Origin: DATKNA01 sp963755755
GTDB lineage: Bacteria > Actinomycetota > Actinomycetes > Actinomycetales > Kineosporiaceae
Direction: 5' to 3'
NCBI GenBank assembly: GCA_963755755.1
Contig: CAVWLJ010000019.1
Span: forward strand, 76,888 to 140,887
Length of the DNA stretch: 64,000 bases
Shown here in pieces: positions 9,139 to 17,617 of this stretch (positions are counted from its first letter, which is position 1; the number at the start of each line of letters is the position of its first letter). The position numbers and the translations under genes were made by a program. A model generated the notes under the pieces. It saw nothing but the letters and a program-made list of their open reading frames with translations, ran no database searches and was not told the origin of the DNA.

Positions 9139-9902
9139 GTCGCCGCCCCGTGGCGGGCGGGTGCGTCGTCCACGACCACCGCGTCCACCCCGGCGGCCGC
9201 GAGCAGCGGGGTCACGGCCGCATCCGGGCACCACGCCAGCACCTGCAGCCCTGCCGCGTGAGCGGCGTCCAGGACCTGCGGCGCGTCCGGTCGCAGGACG
9301 AACCCTCCGTCGACGGCGTCGATGGAACCGAGGGAGCCGACCTGCAGGGCGAGGACGTCCATGCCGAGCCGAGCGGCGGCCGCGACGGCGATGCGCGGCG
9401 GGAACCGGAACCAGGTCAGGAGCCCGAGCCGCGCCGCCGGCACGCGCTCCCGCAGCTCGAGCAGCGCGGCGGGGTCGAACGACGTGACGAGCAGCGGGCG
9501 CCGCGACGCCTCGCGCTCGACCAGTGGTGCGAGGACCGCGGCGGTCGCGTGCTCGGCCTCGGCGCCGGCGTCCTCCAGGGAGCTCTTGAGGTCGATGTCG
9601 ACGCCCACCGAGGTCGGGAGCGCCTCCAGAGCGGCCGCCAGGTCGTCCACCCCACCGGCCCGCAACTCGCGGACGGAGCGGCCGATCGCGGTACTTCCGT
9701 CGGGGGCGACCGGGTCGTGGAGCAGGGCCAGCCCGTCCGAGCAGCGGTGCACGTCGAGCTCCACCCAGCTCAACCCCGCCTGCACCGCCGCGGTGAGAGA
9801 GGCGATCGTGTTCTCCCTGTGGCCGAGGACGGTGCGGGCGCCGAAGCCCCGATGGCCGATGACGGTGGGACGGTCCTGGAACAGCGGCTCCCGGTCACGC
9901 AT
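9129..9902 (-). CDS. glycerophosphodiester phosphodiesterase family protein
   Basis: A 257-residue TIM-barrel GDPD with the expected blocks: VIGHRGFGA, ENTIASLTAAV, WVELDVHRCSDGLALLHD (catalytic Glu/Asp and His) and VGVDIDLKSS. The known reaction is hydrolysis of glycerophosphodiesters to an alcohol and glycerol-3-phosphate; GDPD enzymes also trim teichoic acids. No signal peptide is visible, so cytosolic action is likely. Start ATG at 9902. It lies 2 bases after the TagF-like gene on the same strand and probably forms an operon with it, pairing polymer synthesis with turnover. Exact substrate unknown. Confidence 0.88.
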   Translation of the reverse strand: MRDREPLFQDRPTVIGHRGFGARTVLGHRENTIASLTAAVQAGLSWVELDVHRCSDGLALLHDPVAPDGSTAIGRSVRELRAGGVDDLAAALEALPTSVGVDIDLKSSLEDAGAEAEHATAAVLAPLVEREASRRPLLVTSFDPAALLELRERVPAARLGLLTWFRFPPRIAVAAAARLGMDVLALQVGSLGSIDAVDGGFVLRPDAPQVLDAAHAAGLQVLAWCPDAAVTPLLAAAGVDAVVVDDAPARHGAATQA

Positions 9903-9904
9903 CC

Positions 9905-11158
9905 CTACGCCTGCAGCCGGCCGGCGACCAGCTGGTCCCGCAGGTCGCACAGCCTGCGCACCTCCGCGACGAAGCGCGCGGTGCTCTCGCCGTCGGCAGC
10001 CAGGTCCCCGAAGTACGCCTTGCGCACCGCGAGCCGGTCGGCCCGGCGCGGGTCCGTGTCGAGCTGCTCCGTGACGAGGGCGCCGAGGCCGGCGACGTTG
10101 CCCGCATGCACGACGTCGCTCCCGGCCGCCAGCGGCGTCGCCGCCTGCAGCGCCTGCGCGTCCCCCCGGACGTCGGTGAGGACGACGGGGCGGTCCGGCC
10201 GCAGGAACAGATGGTCCAGGGCCACCGCGGAGACGTCGGTCACGAGCACGTCCGCGGACGCGAGCGCGGCGAGCACGTCGACGCCGTCGAGCGCGGCGTG
10301 GCCGGCGAGCCCGTCGCCCGGCGAGGTCGACGCGAGCAGGCGCAGGATCGTCCGATGGGCCAGCCGCACCTCCGGGTCGTCGCCGACGGCGATGCGGGGG
10401 TGCGGCTTGTAGAGCACCCGGACGGTGCCGAGCCGCAGCAGCTGCTCGACGACGGGAACGCCGAGTCGGCGGACCGAGCTCCAGTCGTTGTCCGCGCTCT
10501 CGCCCTCCCAGGTGGGTGCGTACAGGACGGTCGGCGCCGGTCCCGGCGGCAGCACGGGCCCGGGAGCGAAGTCCAGCGGCGGGCGGCCCACGCGGACGAG
10601 CCGGCGCGGCTCGAACTCCAGCAGGTTGTCGAGGTAGCGCCGTTCGGCGATCTCCCCGGCGACGAAGACCCGGTCGTAGGCCTTGGCCTGGTTGCTGAAG
10701 CTGCTGCGCTTGTCGCTCTCGCCGTGGTTGAGGTGCACGTGCAGCGTCGTCCGGTGGGTCAGCGACTGGAAGTTGAGCTGGCCGTGGTTGACGTACAGCA
10801 CGACCTTGGACCGGCCTCGCTCGTAGTAGGCCATCACGTCCTCGTACCTGCGCAGCAGCGCCAAGGGCAGCGAGGTGCTCGCCGACAGGGCGGCGAACGT
10901 GTCCGGGGTGCGCAGCACGCAGGCCACCGGGCGCTCGCGCGCGAGCGCCTCCATCACCGGCAGCCACTGCGTCAGCTGATAGCCGCGCGCGAGGGTCTCC
11001 GGGAAGTAAACGACCACCTCGGCGGCCTCGGCGGCCGGGTCGACCAGCACCATCGGCGTGAGGAGCAGGCGCTGCTGCACCGTCCGCGCGCTGCGCTCGA
11101 CATAGTTGGCGCTGCGGAGCGCGAAGCGGCGCAGGCCGCCGGGATCAGCGGGAGGCAT
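9905..11158 (-). CDS. CDP-glycerol glycerophosphotransferase (TagF/TagB-like)
   Basis: About 417 residues, single-domain polyol-phosphate transferase. The motifs are LYVNHGQLNFQS, VHLNHGESDKRSS (equivalent of the HG in TWHGTP), VLYAPTWEGES, LYKPHPRI and VLVTDVSAVALDHLFL. This is the same catalytic fold as the C-terminal half of the 6253-9138 protein but without a GT2 domain, so it may act as primase or as a second polymerase. ATG 11158 is chosen over an upstream ATG (11218). On the minus strand TACCAT ends six bases before ATG 11158 with no Shine-Dalgarno, which would suit a leaderless transcript. It is divergent from the CDP-alcohol phosphotransferase gene. Confidence 0.88.
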   Translation of the reverse strand: MPPADPGGLRRFALRSANYVERSARTVQQRLLLTPMVLVDPAAEAAEVVVYFPETLARGYQLTQWLPVMEALARERPVACVLRTPDTFAALSASTSLPLALLRRYEDVMAYYERGRSKVVLYVNHGQLNFQSLTHRTTLHVHLNHGESDKRSSFSNQAKAYDRVFVAGEIAERRYLDNLLEFEPRRLVRVGRPPLDFAPGPVLPPGPAPTVLYAPTWEGESADNDWSSVRRLGVPVVEQLLRLGTVRVLYKPHPRIAVGDDPEVRLAHRTILRLLASTSPGDGLAGHAALDGVDVLAALASADVLVTDVSAVALDHLFLRPDRPVVLTDVRGDAQALQAATPLAAGSDVVHAGNVAGLGALVTEQLDTDPRRADRLAVRKAYFGDLAADGESTARFVAEVRRLCDLRDQLVAGRLQA

Positions 11159-11259
11159 CGGCCAATGGTAGCTTCGTCCGATTCGCCGGGTGCCCGCGCC
11201 GCTCCCGAGCGCGAGCACGAGCGGTGCGGCGTGCCGCGCGTCGGACGGAAGGACGGACG

Positions 11260-12646
11260 GTGGTGGCGCGTGCCCGGGCGACCACGGGCCGGCCGGTGAC
11301 GCTCTCCGCGTCGGACCGGGCTCGGCTCGACCAGGCGGTCAAGTCCGACGACTCCCCGTACACCACGTTCGCGATCTCGCCGTGGTCGAAGTACCTCGCC
11401 TGGGAGGCGGGCCGGCTCGGGCTGACACCGAACCAGGTGACGCTGACGTCCGTCGCCGTGGCCGCCCTGGCCGCCGCCGCCTTCGCCACCGGAGCCCGCC
11501 CCGGGTACGTGCTGGGCGCGCTGCTGCTGCAGCTCTCCTTCGGCCTGGACTGCGCGGACGGGCAGCTGGCCCGCCTGACCTCGAGCTTCTCCCAGCTCGG
11601 CGGGTGGCTCGACGCGATGTGCGACCGGCTCAAGGAGTACATCGTCTACGCCGGCCTGGCGGTGGGATCGCTGCGGGCCGGTGACGACGTCTGGCTCCTC
11701 GCGGTGCTCGCGCTGGTCCTGCAGACCGTCCGGCACGCCGTGGACACCGCGTGGTCCGTGACCCCCGCGGCGGTGTCGGCCGGCGCGGAGGGCGCGGCCC
11801 GCGCGGCGACAGGGGAGCGGCGTCGCTGGCACTGGGCCCGCAAGGTGGCGATCCTGCCGATCGGCGAGCGCTGGCTGCTCGTCTCCGTGCTGGCCGCCTT
11901 CACCCGCCCGCGGGTCGTCTTCGTCGTGCTCCTCGCCGCCGGGGTGCTGGCGGCCGCGTACATGGTGGCGGCGCGGCTGCGGCGTTCCCTGCCGGCCGCC
12001 GGCCGCGGCGACGGCGCCGGAGGCGGCCGCACAGCTCGACCGCCTGCGCAACGCCGGCCCGCTGGCCGCGCTCCTGGCACGGGTCGGCCCCGACCGGCCG
12101 GCGGCGGCCGTCGTCCTCCCGGTGCTCGGCGCGGTCCTCCTCGCCGCCGGCCTGGTGGAGTCGGTCACCGCGGGCTCCGGCGTGCCGCTGCTGCTCGGGG
12201 CACTGGCGCTGGTCCTGCTCGCGGCCCTCGGGGGCCGCCGGCGGCCGGACCCGCGCTGGGGCTGGACCGTGCCGCCCCTGCTCCGCAGCGCCGAGTACGC
12301 GACGGCCGTGGTGGCGGGCTGGATCTCGGCGACGAGCATGTCCCTTCCGTACGTGTACCTTCTTGTCGCTGTTTGGCTCGATTACGACTCGGCGTACCGG
12401 ATACGGCATCGTCTCCCCGGGAACGGTCGGTGGGGCGAGCCCTCGCCGACCGTGGACGTGCCCGGATTCGAGGTGCGGCTCCTCGCCGTCGCCGCCCTGG
12501 CGACGGCCGGCGGCACCGTCTTCGGAACGGGCATGGCGGTCCTCGTCGCGGTGCTGCTCGTCCTCGCCATCGCGCGGGGTGCGAGGCTGTGGCGGCGATC
12601 GAACGGAAACGACCTGGATGCGGACGGAAGAGGTGGGTACGGGTGA
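11260..12646 (+). CDS. CDP-alcohol phosphatidyltransferase family protein (copy 1), apparent frameshift
   Basis: The CDP-AP signature is complete: DCADGQLAR, then after eight residues G, then WLDAMCD, fitting D-x2-DG-x2-AR-x8-G-x3-D-x3-D with all catalytic Asp residues. Enzymes of this family displace CMP from a CDP-alcohol with an alcohol acceptor at the membrane. Five to six hydrophobic segments follow. GTG 11260 is chosen because GGAAGGA (11247-11253) sits 6 bases upstream. The frame shifts near 12010-12025; the tail (LDRLRNAGPLAALL to the stop at 12646) is in the +1 frame and encodes further membrane helices. The stop overlaps the next gene by GTGA, coupling it to the cytidylyltransferase. 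This pairing resembles the fused cytidylyltransferase/DIPP synthase of inositol phosphodiester pathways. Substrates here are inferred only. Confidence 0.85.
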
Positions 12647-13374
12647 TCGGTCTGGTGCTGGCGGCCGGGGCGGGTCGGCGACTGCGGCCGCACACGGACC
12701 GGTTGCCCAAGGCCCTGGTGCCGGTCGACGGCGACCGCACCGTCCTGGACGTCATCCTGCAGAACTTCGGGGCCGTCGGGCTGACCGACGTCGCCGTGGT
12801 CGTGGGGTACGCGGCCGAGGCGGTGGTCGAACGGCGGTCGGAGCTGGAGCAGCGGCACGGGGTGCGCCTGGAGCTGGTCAAGAACGACCGGGCGGAGGAC
12901 TGGAACAACGCCTACTCGCTCTGGTGTGCGCGTGACCTCCTCGCCGAGGGCGTGCTGCTCTCGAACGGCGACACCGTGCACCCGGTGTCGGTCGAGGAGC
13001 GCCTGCTGCGCTCGCAGGGCGCCCCGCTGCGCATCGCCGTGGACGACGTCAAGCGCCTCGCGCACGAGGAGATGAAGATCCAGCTCGGCGAGGACGGGGG
13101 CCTGGCACGGATCACCAAGCAGCTCGACCCGGGCACGGCGGCCGGCGAGTACATCGGCGTCTCCCTGATCGAGCCTGCCGCCGCCGTGCCGCTGGCCGAC
13201 GCCCTGGAGGCCACCTGGCGGCGCGATCCGGGCCTCTACTACGAGGACGGCTACCAGGAGTACGTGGACCGCGGGGAGCGCGTCGACATCTGCCCCATCG
13301 GCGAGGTCAGCTGGGTCGAGGTGGACGACACGGCGGACCTGGAGCGCGCCCGGGAGATCGCATGCCTCTACTAG
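12643..13374 (+). CDS. LicC-like CTP:phosphoalcohol cytidylyltransferase (NTP transferase)
   Basis: 243 residues. The N-terminal nucleotide-binding signature GLVLAAGAGRRLRPHTDRLP with KALVPVDG is followed by NDRAEDWNNAYSLWCARD, LLSNGDTVHPV (metal-binding Asp) and VEVDDTADLERA near the end. This matches the phosphocholine cytidylyltransferase / inositol-1-phosphate cytidylyltransferase branch, which makes CDP-alcohols from CTP and a phosphoalcohol. It is not of the TagD (small CDP-glycerol) type. It overlaps the CDP-AP gene upstream by four bases and the glycerol-1-phosphate dehydrogenase downstream by 13 bases. A likely role is activation of the product of that dehydrogenase; CTP use is inferred from the family and neighbours. 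Confidence 0.88.
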   Translation: MIGLVLAAGAGRRLRPHTDRLPKALVPVDGDRTVLDVILQNFGAVGLTDVAVVVGYAAEAVVERRSELEQRHGVRLELVKNDRAEDWNNAYSLWCARDLLAEGVLLSNGDTVHPVSVEERLLRSQGAPLRIAVDDVKRLAHEEMKIQLGEDGGLARITKQLDPGTAAGEYIGVSLIEPAAAVPLADALEATWRRDPGLYYEDGYQEYVDRGERVDICPIGEVSWVEVDDTADLERAREIACLY

Positions 13375-14420
13375 CGCGGATGCTCCCCACGCCGCTCGTC
13401 GTCGACGTCCGGCCGGGCGCCGTCAAGGACCTGCCCGAGCTCCTCGCCGACCAGCGGATCTCCACGTCGGGGCGGGTCGCCGTGGTGTTCGGCCGGTCCG
13501 GCCGGGACGTGGTCGACGAGTTGCTGCCGGCGCTGCGCCGCGCCGACGAGTTCCCGATCGGCGAGGCCACGGTCGAGACGGCGACGGAGCTCGCGGACCG
13601 GGTTCGGGTCGGCTCCTACGACGCCGTGCTCGCCGTCGGTGGCGGGCGCGTCCTCGACACGGCCAAGTTCGCCGCCACCCGGCTCGGACTGCCCATGGTG
13701 GCCGTCGCCACGAACCTCGCCCACGACGGGATCGCGTCCCCGGTGAGCATCCTCGGTTCCGGGCCGCACCGGGGCTCCTTCGGGGTGGCCATGCCGATCG
13801 GGATCGTCATCGACCTCGACCTCGTGCGGCAGGCGCCCCGGCGTTACGTGGCGGCGGGTCTGGGTGACGTCGTGAGCAACGTGTCCGCCCTGGCCGACTG
13901 GCAGCTGTCCCACGACGTCACCGGCGAGCCCGTCGACGGGCTCGCGGTGACCTTCGCCCGCACCGCGGCCGAGGCGGTGCTGGGCCGGCCCGACGGCCTG
14001 GAGTCCGACGAGTTCCTCGTCTCGCTCGGCCAGGCGCTGGTGCTGTCGGGCATCGCGATGGCGGTGTCGGGGACCAGCCGTCCGTGCAGTGGCGCCTGCC
14101 ACGAGATCTCGCACGCCATCGACCGCCTCTTCCCGGAGCAGGCTGTCTCGCACGGGGAGCAGGTGGGGCTCGGGGCGGGGTTCGCGACCTTCCTGCGCGG
14201 AGACACGCAGCGCGCGGTGGAGCTGACGACGTTCCTGCGCCGTCACGGCCTGCCCGTCGTGCCCGCGGACATGGGGCTGGACGTCGAGCAGTTCACCCAG
14301 GCCGTCCTCGTCGCGCCGTCGACCCGGCCCGGGCGCTACACGATCCTGGAGCACCTCGACCTCGGCGCCGGCGAGGTCGCCGACGCCGTGCGCGCCTACG
14401 TCACGGCGATCGGGGCCTGA
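13362..14420 (+). CDS. sn-glycerol-1-phosphate dehydrogenase-like iron-containing alcohol dehydrogenase (AraM/EgsA family)
   Basis: 352 residues with the family features: VLAVGGGRVLDTAKFAA (NAD(P)-binding GGG), PMVAVATNLAHDGIASPVS (the T-x2-HDG-x-SP motif of G1P dehydrogenases), GLGDVVSN (metal Asp) and CHEISHAID plus SHGEQVGLG (metal His). The family reduces dihydroxyacetone phosphate to sn-glycerol-1-phosphate, the enantiomer of the usual bacterial glycerol-3-phosphate. In Bacillus AraM supplies heptaprenylglyceryl phosphate. Here no PcrB-type prenyltransferase is near. Instead the gene overlaps a cytidylyltransferase and lies 6 bases before a GT2 gene, so the product most likely feeds a CDP-activated polyol for surface polymer synthesis. 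Start ATG 13362; a second in-frame ATG lies at 13380. Confidence 0.88.
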   Translation: MPLLARMLPTPLVVDVRPGAVKDLPELLADQRISTSGRVAVVFGRSGRDVVDELLPALRRADEFPIGEATVETATELADRVRVGSYDAVLAVGGGRVLDTAKFAATRLGLPMVAVATNLAHDGIASPVSILGSGPHRGSFGVAMPIGIVIDLDLVRQAPRRYVAAGLGDVVSNVSALADWQLSHDVTGEPVDGLAVTFARTAAEAVLGRPDGLESDEFLVSLGQALVLSGIAMAVSGTSRPCSGACHEISHAIDRLFPEQAVSHGEQVGLGAGFATFLRGDTQRAVELTTFLRRHGLPVVPADMGLDVEQFTQAVLVAPSTRPGRYTILEHLDLGAGEVADAVRAYVTAIGA

Positions 14421-14426
14421 GCGCGG

Positions 14427-15702
14427 GTGCCCGAGGAGCCGGCGCCCCCGCCCGACCCCGTCGAGGAGGACGGCGCCGGGATCAAGGTCAGCGTCGTCAT
14501 CCCGGTCTACAACACCCGGCCGTACCTGGCGGAGTGCCTCGACTCCCTGCTGACCCAGGACCTCGCCGCGGACGAGTTCGAGATCGTGGCCGTGGACGAC
14601 GGCTCCACGGACGGGTCGGGTGAACTCCTCGACGAGTACGCCGGGCGGTATCCGCAGGTCCGCGTGTTCCACCAGGAGAACTCCGGATGGCCGGGCAGGC
14701 CGCGCAACGTCGGCCGGGACGCCAGCCGTGGTGCCTTCGTGTTCTTCGCCGACTCGGACGACCGGCTGGCGCCCGAGGCGCTGCGCCGGATGTACGAGTT
14801 CGCCACTGCGCACGGCAGCGACGTCGTCGTCCCGAAGATCGCACCCCTCGAGGGCCCTCGGGCGCCCGATCACGTCTGGCGCCGGACCCAGGTGGACGCC
14901 GAGCTCACCCGGCTGATCTACACGCTCGGCCCCTGGAAGCTCTTCCGCAGGGCCTTCCTCGACGAGCACGGTCTGCGCTTCCCCGAGGGGAAGGTGCGGC
15001 TCGAGGACGGGATCCTCACGACCGAGGCCTATCTGGCCGCACGCCGGGTCTCCCTGCTCGCCGACCACGACTACTACCTGAAGCGCGCGCAGCCTGACGG
15101 CGGGAACATCAGCACATCGACCGTGGATCCCGAGGAATACACGGCGTCGATCGCCCGGATGATCGACATCATCCGCGCTCGGTGCGCCGATCCCTCCGTC
15201 GCCGACACCATGATCCTCACGCTGTACCGGCGCAAGGGGCTCAAGTGGTTCGGTCCCGACCGGTTCCCGCGCTACCGACCCGAGCGCCGCGAGGCCTGGG
15301 TGCGCGCGGTCCGCAAGCTGGCCGAGCACCCACGTCCCTGCGCGGCTGGACGAGATGCTCCCGCTGGTGCACCGCACCCGCTCGGTCCTGGTCCGGCACG
15401 GCGAGACGGAGGCGCTGGCGCGGATCGGGGCCGCCCAGCAGCGCGGTGACGCCCTGCCCGTGGTCCTGGTCGAGGGCTGGATGATGCTGCAGGTGCCGGG
15501 GCTCGAGGCGCGGCCGCACCTCCTCGTCGCCCCCGGGCTGCGCCTGGTCGCGCGAGACGACGCGACGGCGACTCCCAGGCCCCCCGGGCGGCTGGTCTCC
15601 CTCGGACGCCGGTACGTCGCCCCGTGGGCCCGGCGATCCGCGATCGGTCGCCGCTGCCTCGCCTGGGCGCGGCGCCGCTCCGTGCCGCGTCGACCGAGCT
15701 GA
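14427..15702 (+). CDS. GT2-family glycosyltransferase, apparent frameshift
   Basis: The N-terminal half is a GT-A family 2 domain: IKVSVVIPVYNTRPYL, VDDGSTDGSG, NSGWPGRPRNVGRD and the metal motif FFADSDDRL. It closely resembles the GT2 part of the 6253-9138 fusion. The frame set by GTG 14427 runs to about 15328; the last about 120 residues (HVPARLDEMLPLVHRTRSVL to the stop at 15702) are one frame over. One surplus C in GAGCACCCACGTC explains the shift. The gene begins 6 bases after the glycerol-1-phosphate dehydrogenase stop and is presumably co-transcribed. It probably adds a sugar to the lipid-linked polymer; donor and acceptor are unknown. Confidence 0.85.
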
Positions 15703-15727
15703 CCGCGTAAGGCCCGGTACGCGGGCT

Positions 15728-15748
15728 CGGGGCCGGGGCCCAGCCCCG
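15728..15748. terminator. possible GC hairpin after the GT2 gene
   Basis: CGGGGC at 15728-15733 pairs with GCCCCG at 15743-15748 around a 9-base loop. There is no U-tract, so it is at best a weak intrinsic terminator in the 211-base gap. The same gap carries an AT-richer stretch with TACACT near 15820 that could serve as a -10 for the next gene. Confidence 0.25.
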
Positions 15749-15913
15749 CGGAACGCCGCGATGCGCCGTCCGGGGGAGATCAGAAGTCGCCTGATTGTCG
15801 CCGAGTCGTCAGGCGTTCATACACTGTTCAGGCTACGGTCCTTCCCGTCGCGGGCGGGGCCCGCGGTGCTCGCATGACGAATCAGACATTTCCCTCCAGG
15901 AGACTGCGCAGCG

Positions 15914-16697
15914 ATGGTCGACATCCCCAGCGTCGGACAGATGCGGTCGGTGACCCAGCCGACCGCCGTCACGGCGCGCGCGGGTGCCGAGCACTGGACC
16001 GGGACGCTGTACATGCGCCGCATCTCGCCCTACGTGACGCGCCTGCTGCTCCCGACCCGGATCACCCCCAACGGGGTGACCGCGTTGATGATCCTTGCCG
16101 GTGCCGGTGCGGCCGTCGCGCTGCTGTGGCCGGGGCTCGGCGGCGCCCTCCTGGCCGTCCTGCTGACCCAGACGCAGATGCTGCTGGACTGCTCCGACGG
16201 CGAGCTCGCCCGCTGGCGCCGGGACTACTCCTCGACCGGGGTCTTCCTGGACAAGGTGGGGCACTACACCGCGGAGGGACTGCTCCCGCTCGCCCTGGGC
16301 ATCCGTGCCGACGGGGGCGTCACCTCGATCGACGGGTGGACCACGCTCGGCGCGATCCTCGCGATGCTCGTCCTGTTCAACAAGTCGCTGAACGACATGG
16401 TGCACGTCGCCCGCGCCCGCAGCGGTCTCACCCCGCTGCCCGACCAGGCCGAGGTCGGCGCTCCCCGCCGGCGTCGGATCCGCGAGTCTGCGGTCGCTGG
16501 CCCGGTTCGTGCCGTTCCATCGCGCCTACCACTCGATCGAGTTCAGCCTGCTCGTGCTGCTGGCCGCGGTCGTCGACGCCGCGCTCGGCGACGGTCTGGC
16601 CGCTACCCGGCTCCTCCTCGTCGCACTCCTGGTGGGTGCCGTGGTGACCGTGGCAGGCCACGTGACCGCGATCCTCACCTCGAGCAAGCTGCGGTGA
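15914..16697 (+). CDS. CDP-alcohol phosphatidyltransferase family protein (copy 2, atypical motif), apparent frameshift
   Basis: It starts at ATG 15914 behind AGGAGA (15897-15902). The membrane protein carries DCSDGELARWRRDYSSTG followed by VFLDKVGH. This fits the CDP-AP signature except that the last residue, normally the catalytic-base Asp, is His (GVFLDKVGHY). Conserved flanks (RRISPYVTRLLLPTRITPNG) are otherwise typical. The frame changes at about 16455-16470; the C-terminal membrane part (PAGVGSASLRSLARFVPFH to SSKLR, stop 16697) is one frame over. The stop overlaps the GTG of the next GT2 gene. It is likely membrane-bound and part of the surface polymer pathway. The His substitution may mark a subfamily with changed chemistry or a different acceptor. 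Confidence 0.83.
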
Positions 16698-17587
16698 CGG
16701 ACGAGTCCCGGGCCTGCGGGACGCCGTTGCCGAGCTACGGGGTGGTCGTCCTGACCATGGGACGCCGACCGCAGGAGCTCGAGCGGGCCGTGGCCTCGGT
16801 GCTGCGGCAGCAGGGCGTCGAGCTGGAGGTCGTCGTCGTCGGCAACGGGTGGAGGCCCGAGGGTCTGCCGCCCGGCGTCCGGACCGTCAGCCTCGAGGAG
16901 AACCAGGGCATCCCGGCCGGGCGCAACGCGGGTGCCGCCGTCGTCCACGGGGAGCTGCTGTTCTTCCTGGACGACGACGCCGCGCTCCCGCAGGACGACG
17001 TCCTGGCGACGATCGCCGAGCGCTTCTCCCGGGACCCGCGGCTCGGCCTGCTGCAGCCCCGGATCGCCGATCCCGGCGGAGCCCCGCCTCCACGCCGCTG
17101 GACGCCGCGGCTGCACGTCGGGGACCCGCGCCGCAGCAGCTACGCGACCGTGGTCTGGGAGGGAGCGGTCGCCCTGCGCAGGGACGTGTTCGAGCGGGCC
17201 GGCGGATGGGCGGACGAGTTCTTCTACGCGCACGAGGGCATCGACCTCACGTGGCGGGTCTGGGACCGCGGAGCGGTGGCCTGGTACGCCGGCGACATCG
17301 TCGTCCACCACCCGGCGAACGACCCCGCACGCAACGACCTCTACTACCGCTACAACGCGCGCAACCGGGTCTACATCGCCCGGCGCAACCTGCCCGTGCT
17401 CCTGGTGCCCCTGTACATCGCGTCCTGGGTCCTCATCACCGTCGCCCGCCTCAAACCGCGCTCGGCCCTGCGCACCTGGTTCGCCGGCCTGCTCGAGGGA
17501 GCGGTGACGCCGTGCGGGGGCCGGCGGCCCATCCGCTGGCGCACGGTGCTCCGCATGTCGCTGGCGGGCCGCCCACCCGTGGTGTGA
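16694..17587 (+). CDS. GT2-family glycosyltransferase
   Basis: 297 residues. The GT-A features are YGVVVLTMGRRPQELERA, VVVVGNGW, ENQGIPAGRNAG, the metal motif FFLDDDAAL and FYAHEGIDLTWRVWDRG. It belongs to the rhamnosyl/galactosyltransferase-like branch of GT2. A hydrophobic stretch near the C-terminus (NLPVLLVPLYIASWVLITVA) suggests membrane attachment. It begins with GTG in a GTGA overlap with the CDP-AP copy 2 stop and ends 30 bases from the convergent LCP gene. Sugar specificity is not readable. Confidence 0.9.
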   Translation: MTDESRACGTPLPSYGVVVLTMGRRPQELERAVASVLRQQGVELEVVVVGNGWRPEGLPPGVRTVSLEENQGIPAGRNAGAAVVHGELLFFLDDDAALPQDDVLATIAERFSRDPRLGLLQPRIADPGGAPPPRRWTPRLHVGDPRRSSYATVVWEGAVALRRDVFERAGGWADEFFYAHEGIDLTWRVWDRGAVAWYAGDIVVHHPANDPARNDLYYRYNARNRVYIARRNLPVLLVPLYIASWVLITVARLKPRSALRTWFAGLLEGAVTPCGGRRPIRWRTVLRMSLAGRPPVV

Positions 17588-17617
17588 CCCCTGCTCGCCG
17601 CCCCGGGCGGCGAGAGT

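Noticed and set aside
7266..10412. Long plus-strand open frame through the TagF fusion and antisense to the GDPD gene
   Set aside because: It crosses two well-supported genes on opposite strands, and its translation is Arg/Ala/Gly-rich without domains.
15914..17587. A single CDP-AP/GT2 fusion protein
   Set aside because: The frame continues only because of the indel near 16460. The true CDP-AP C-terminus is in another frame with its stop at 16697, and GT2 has its own GTG in a GTGA overlap.
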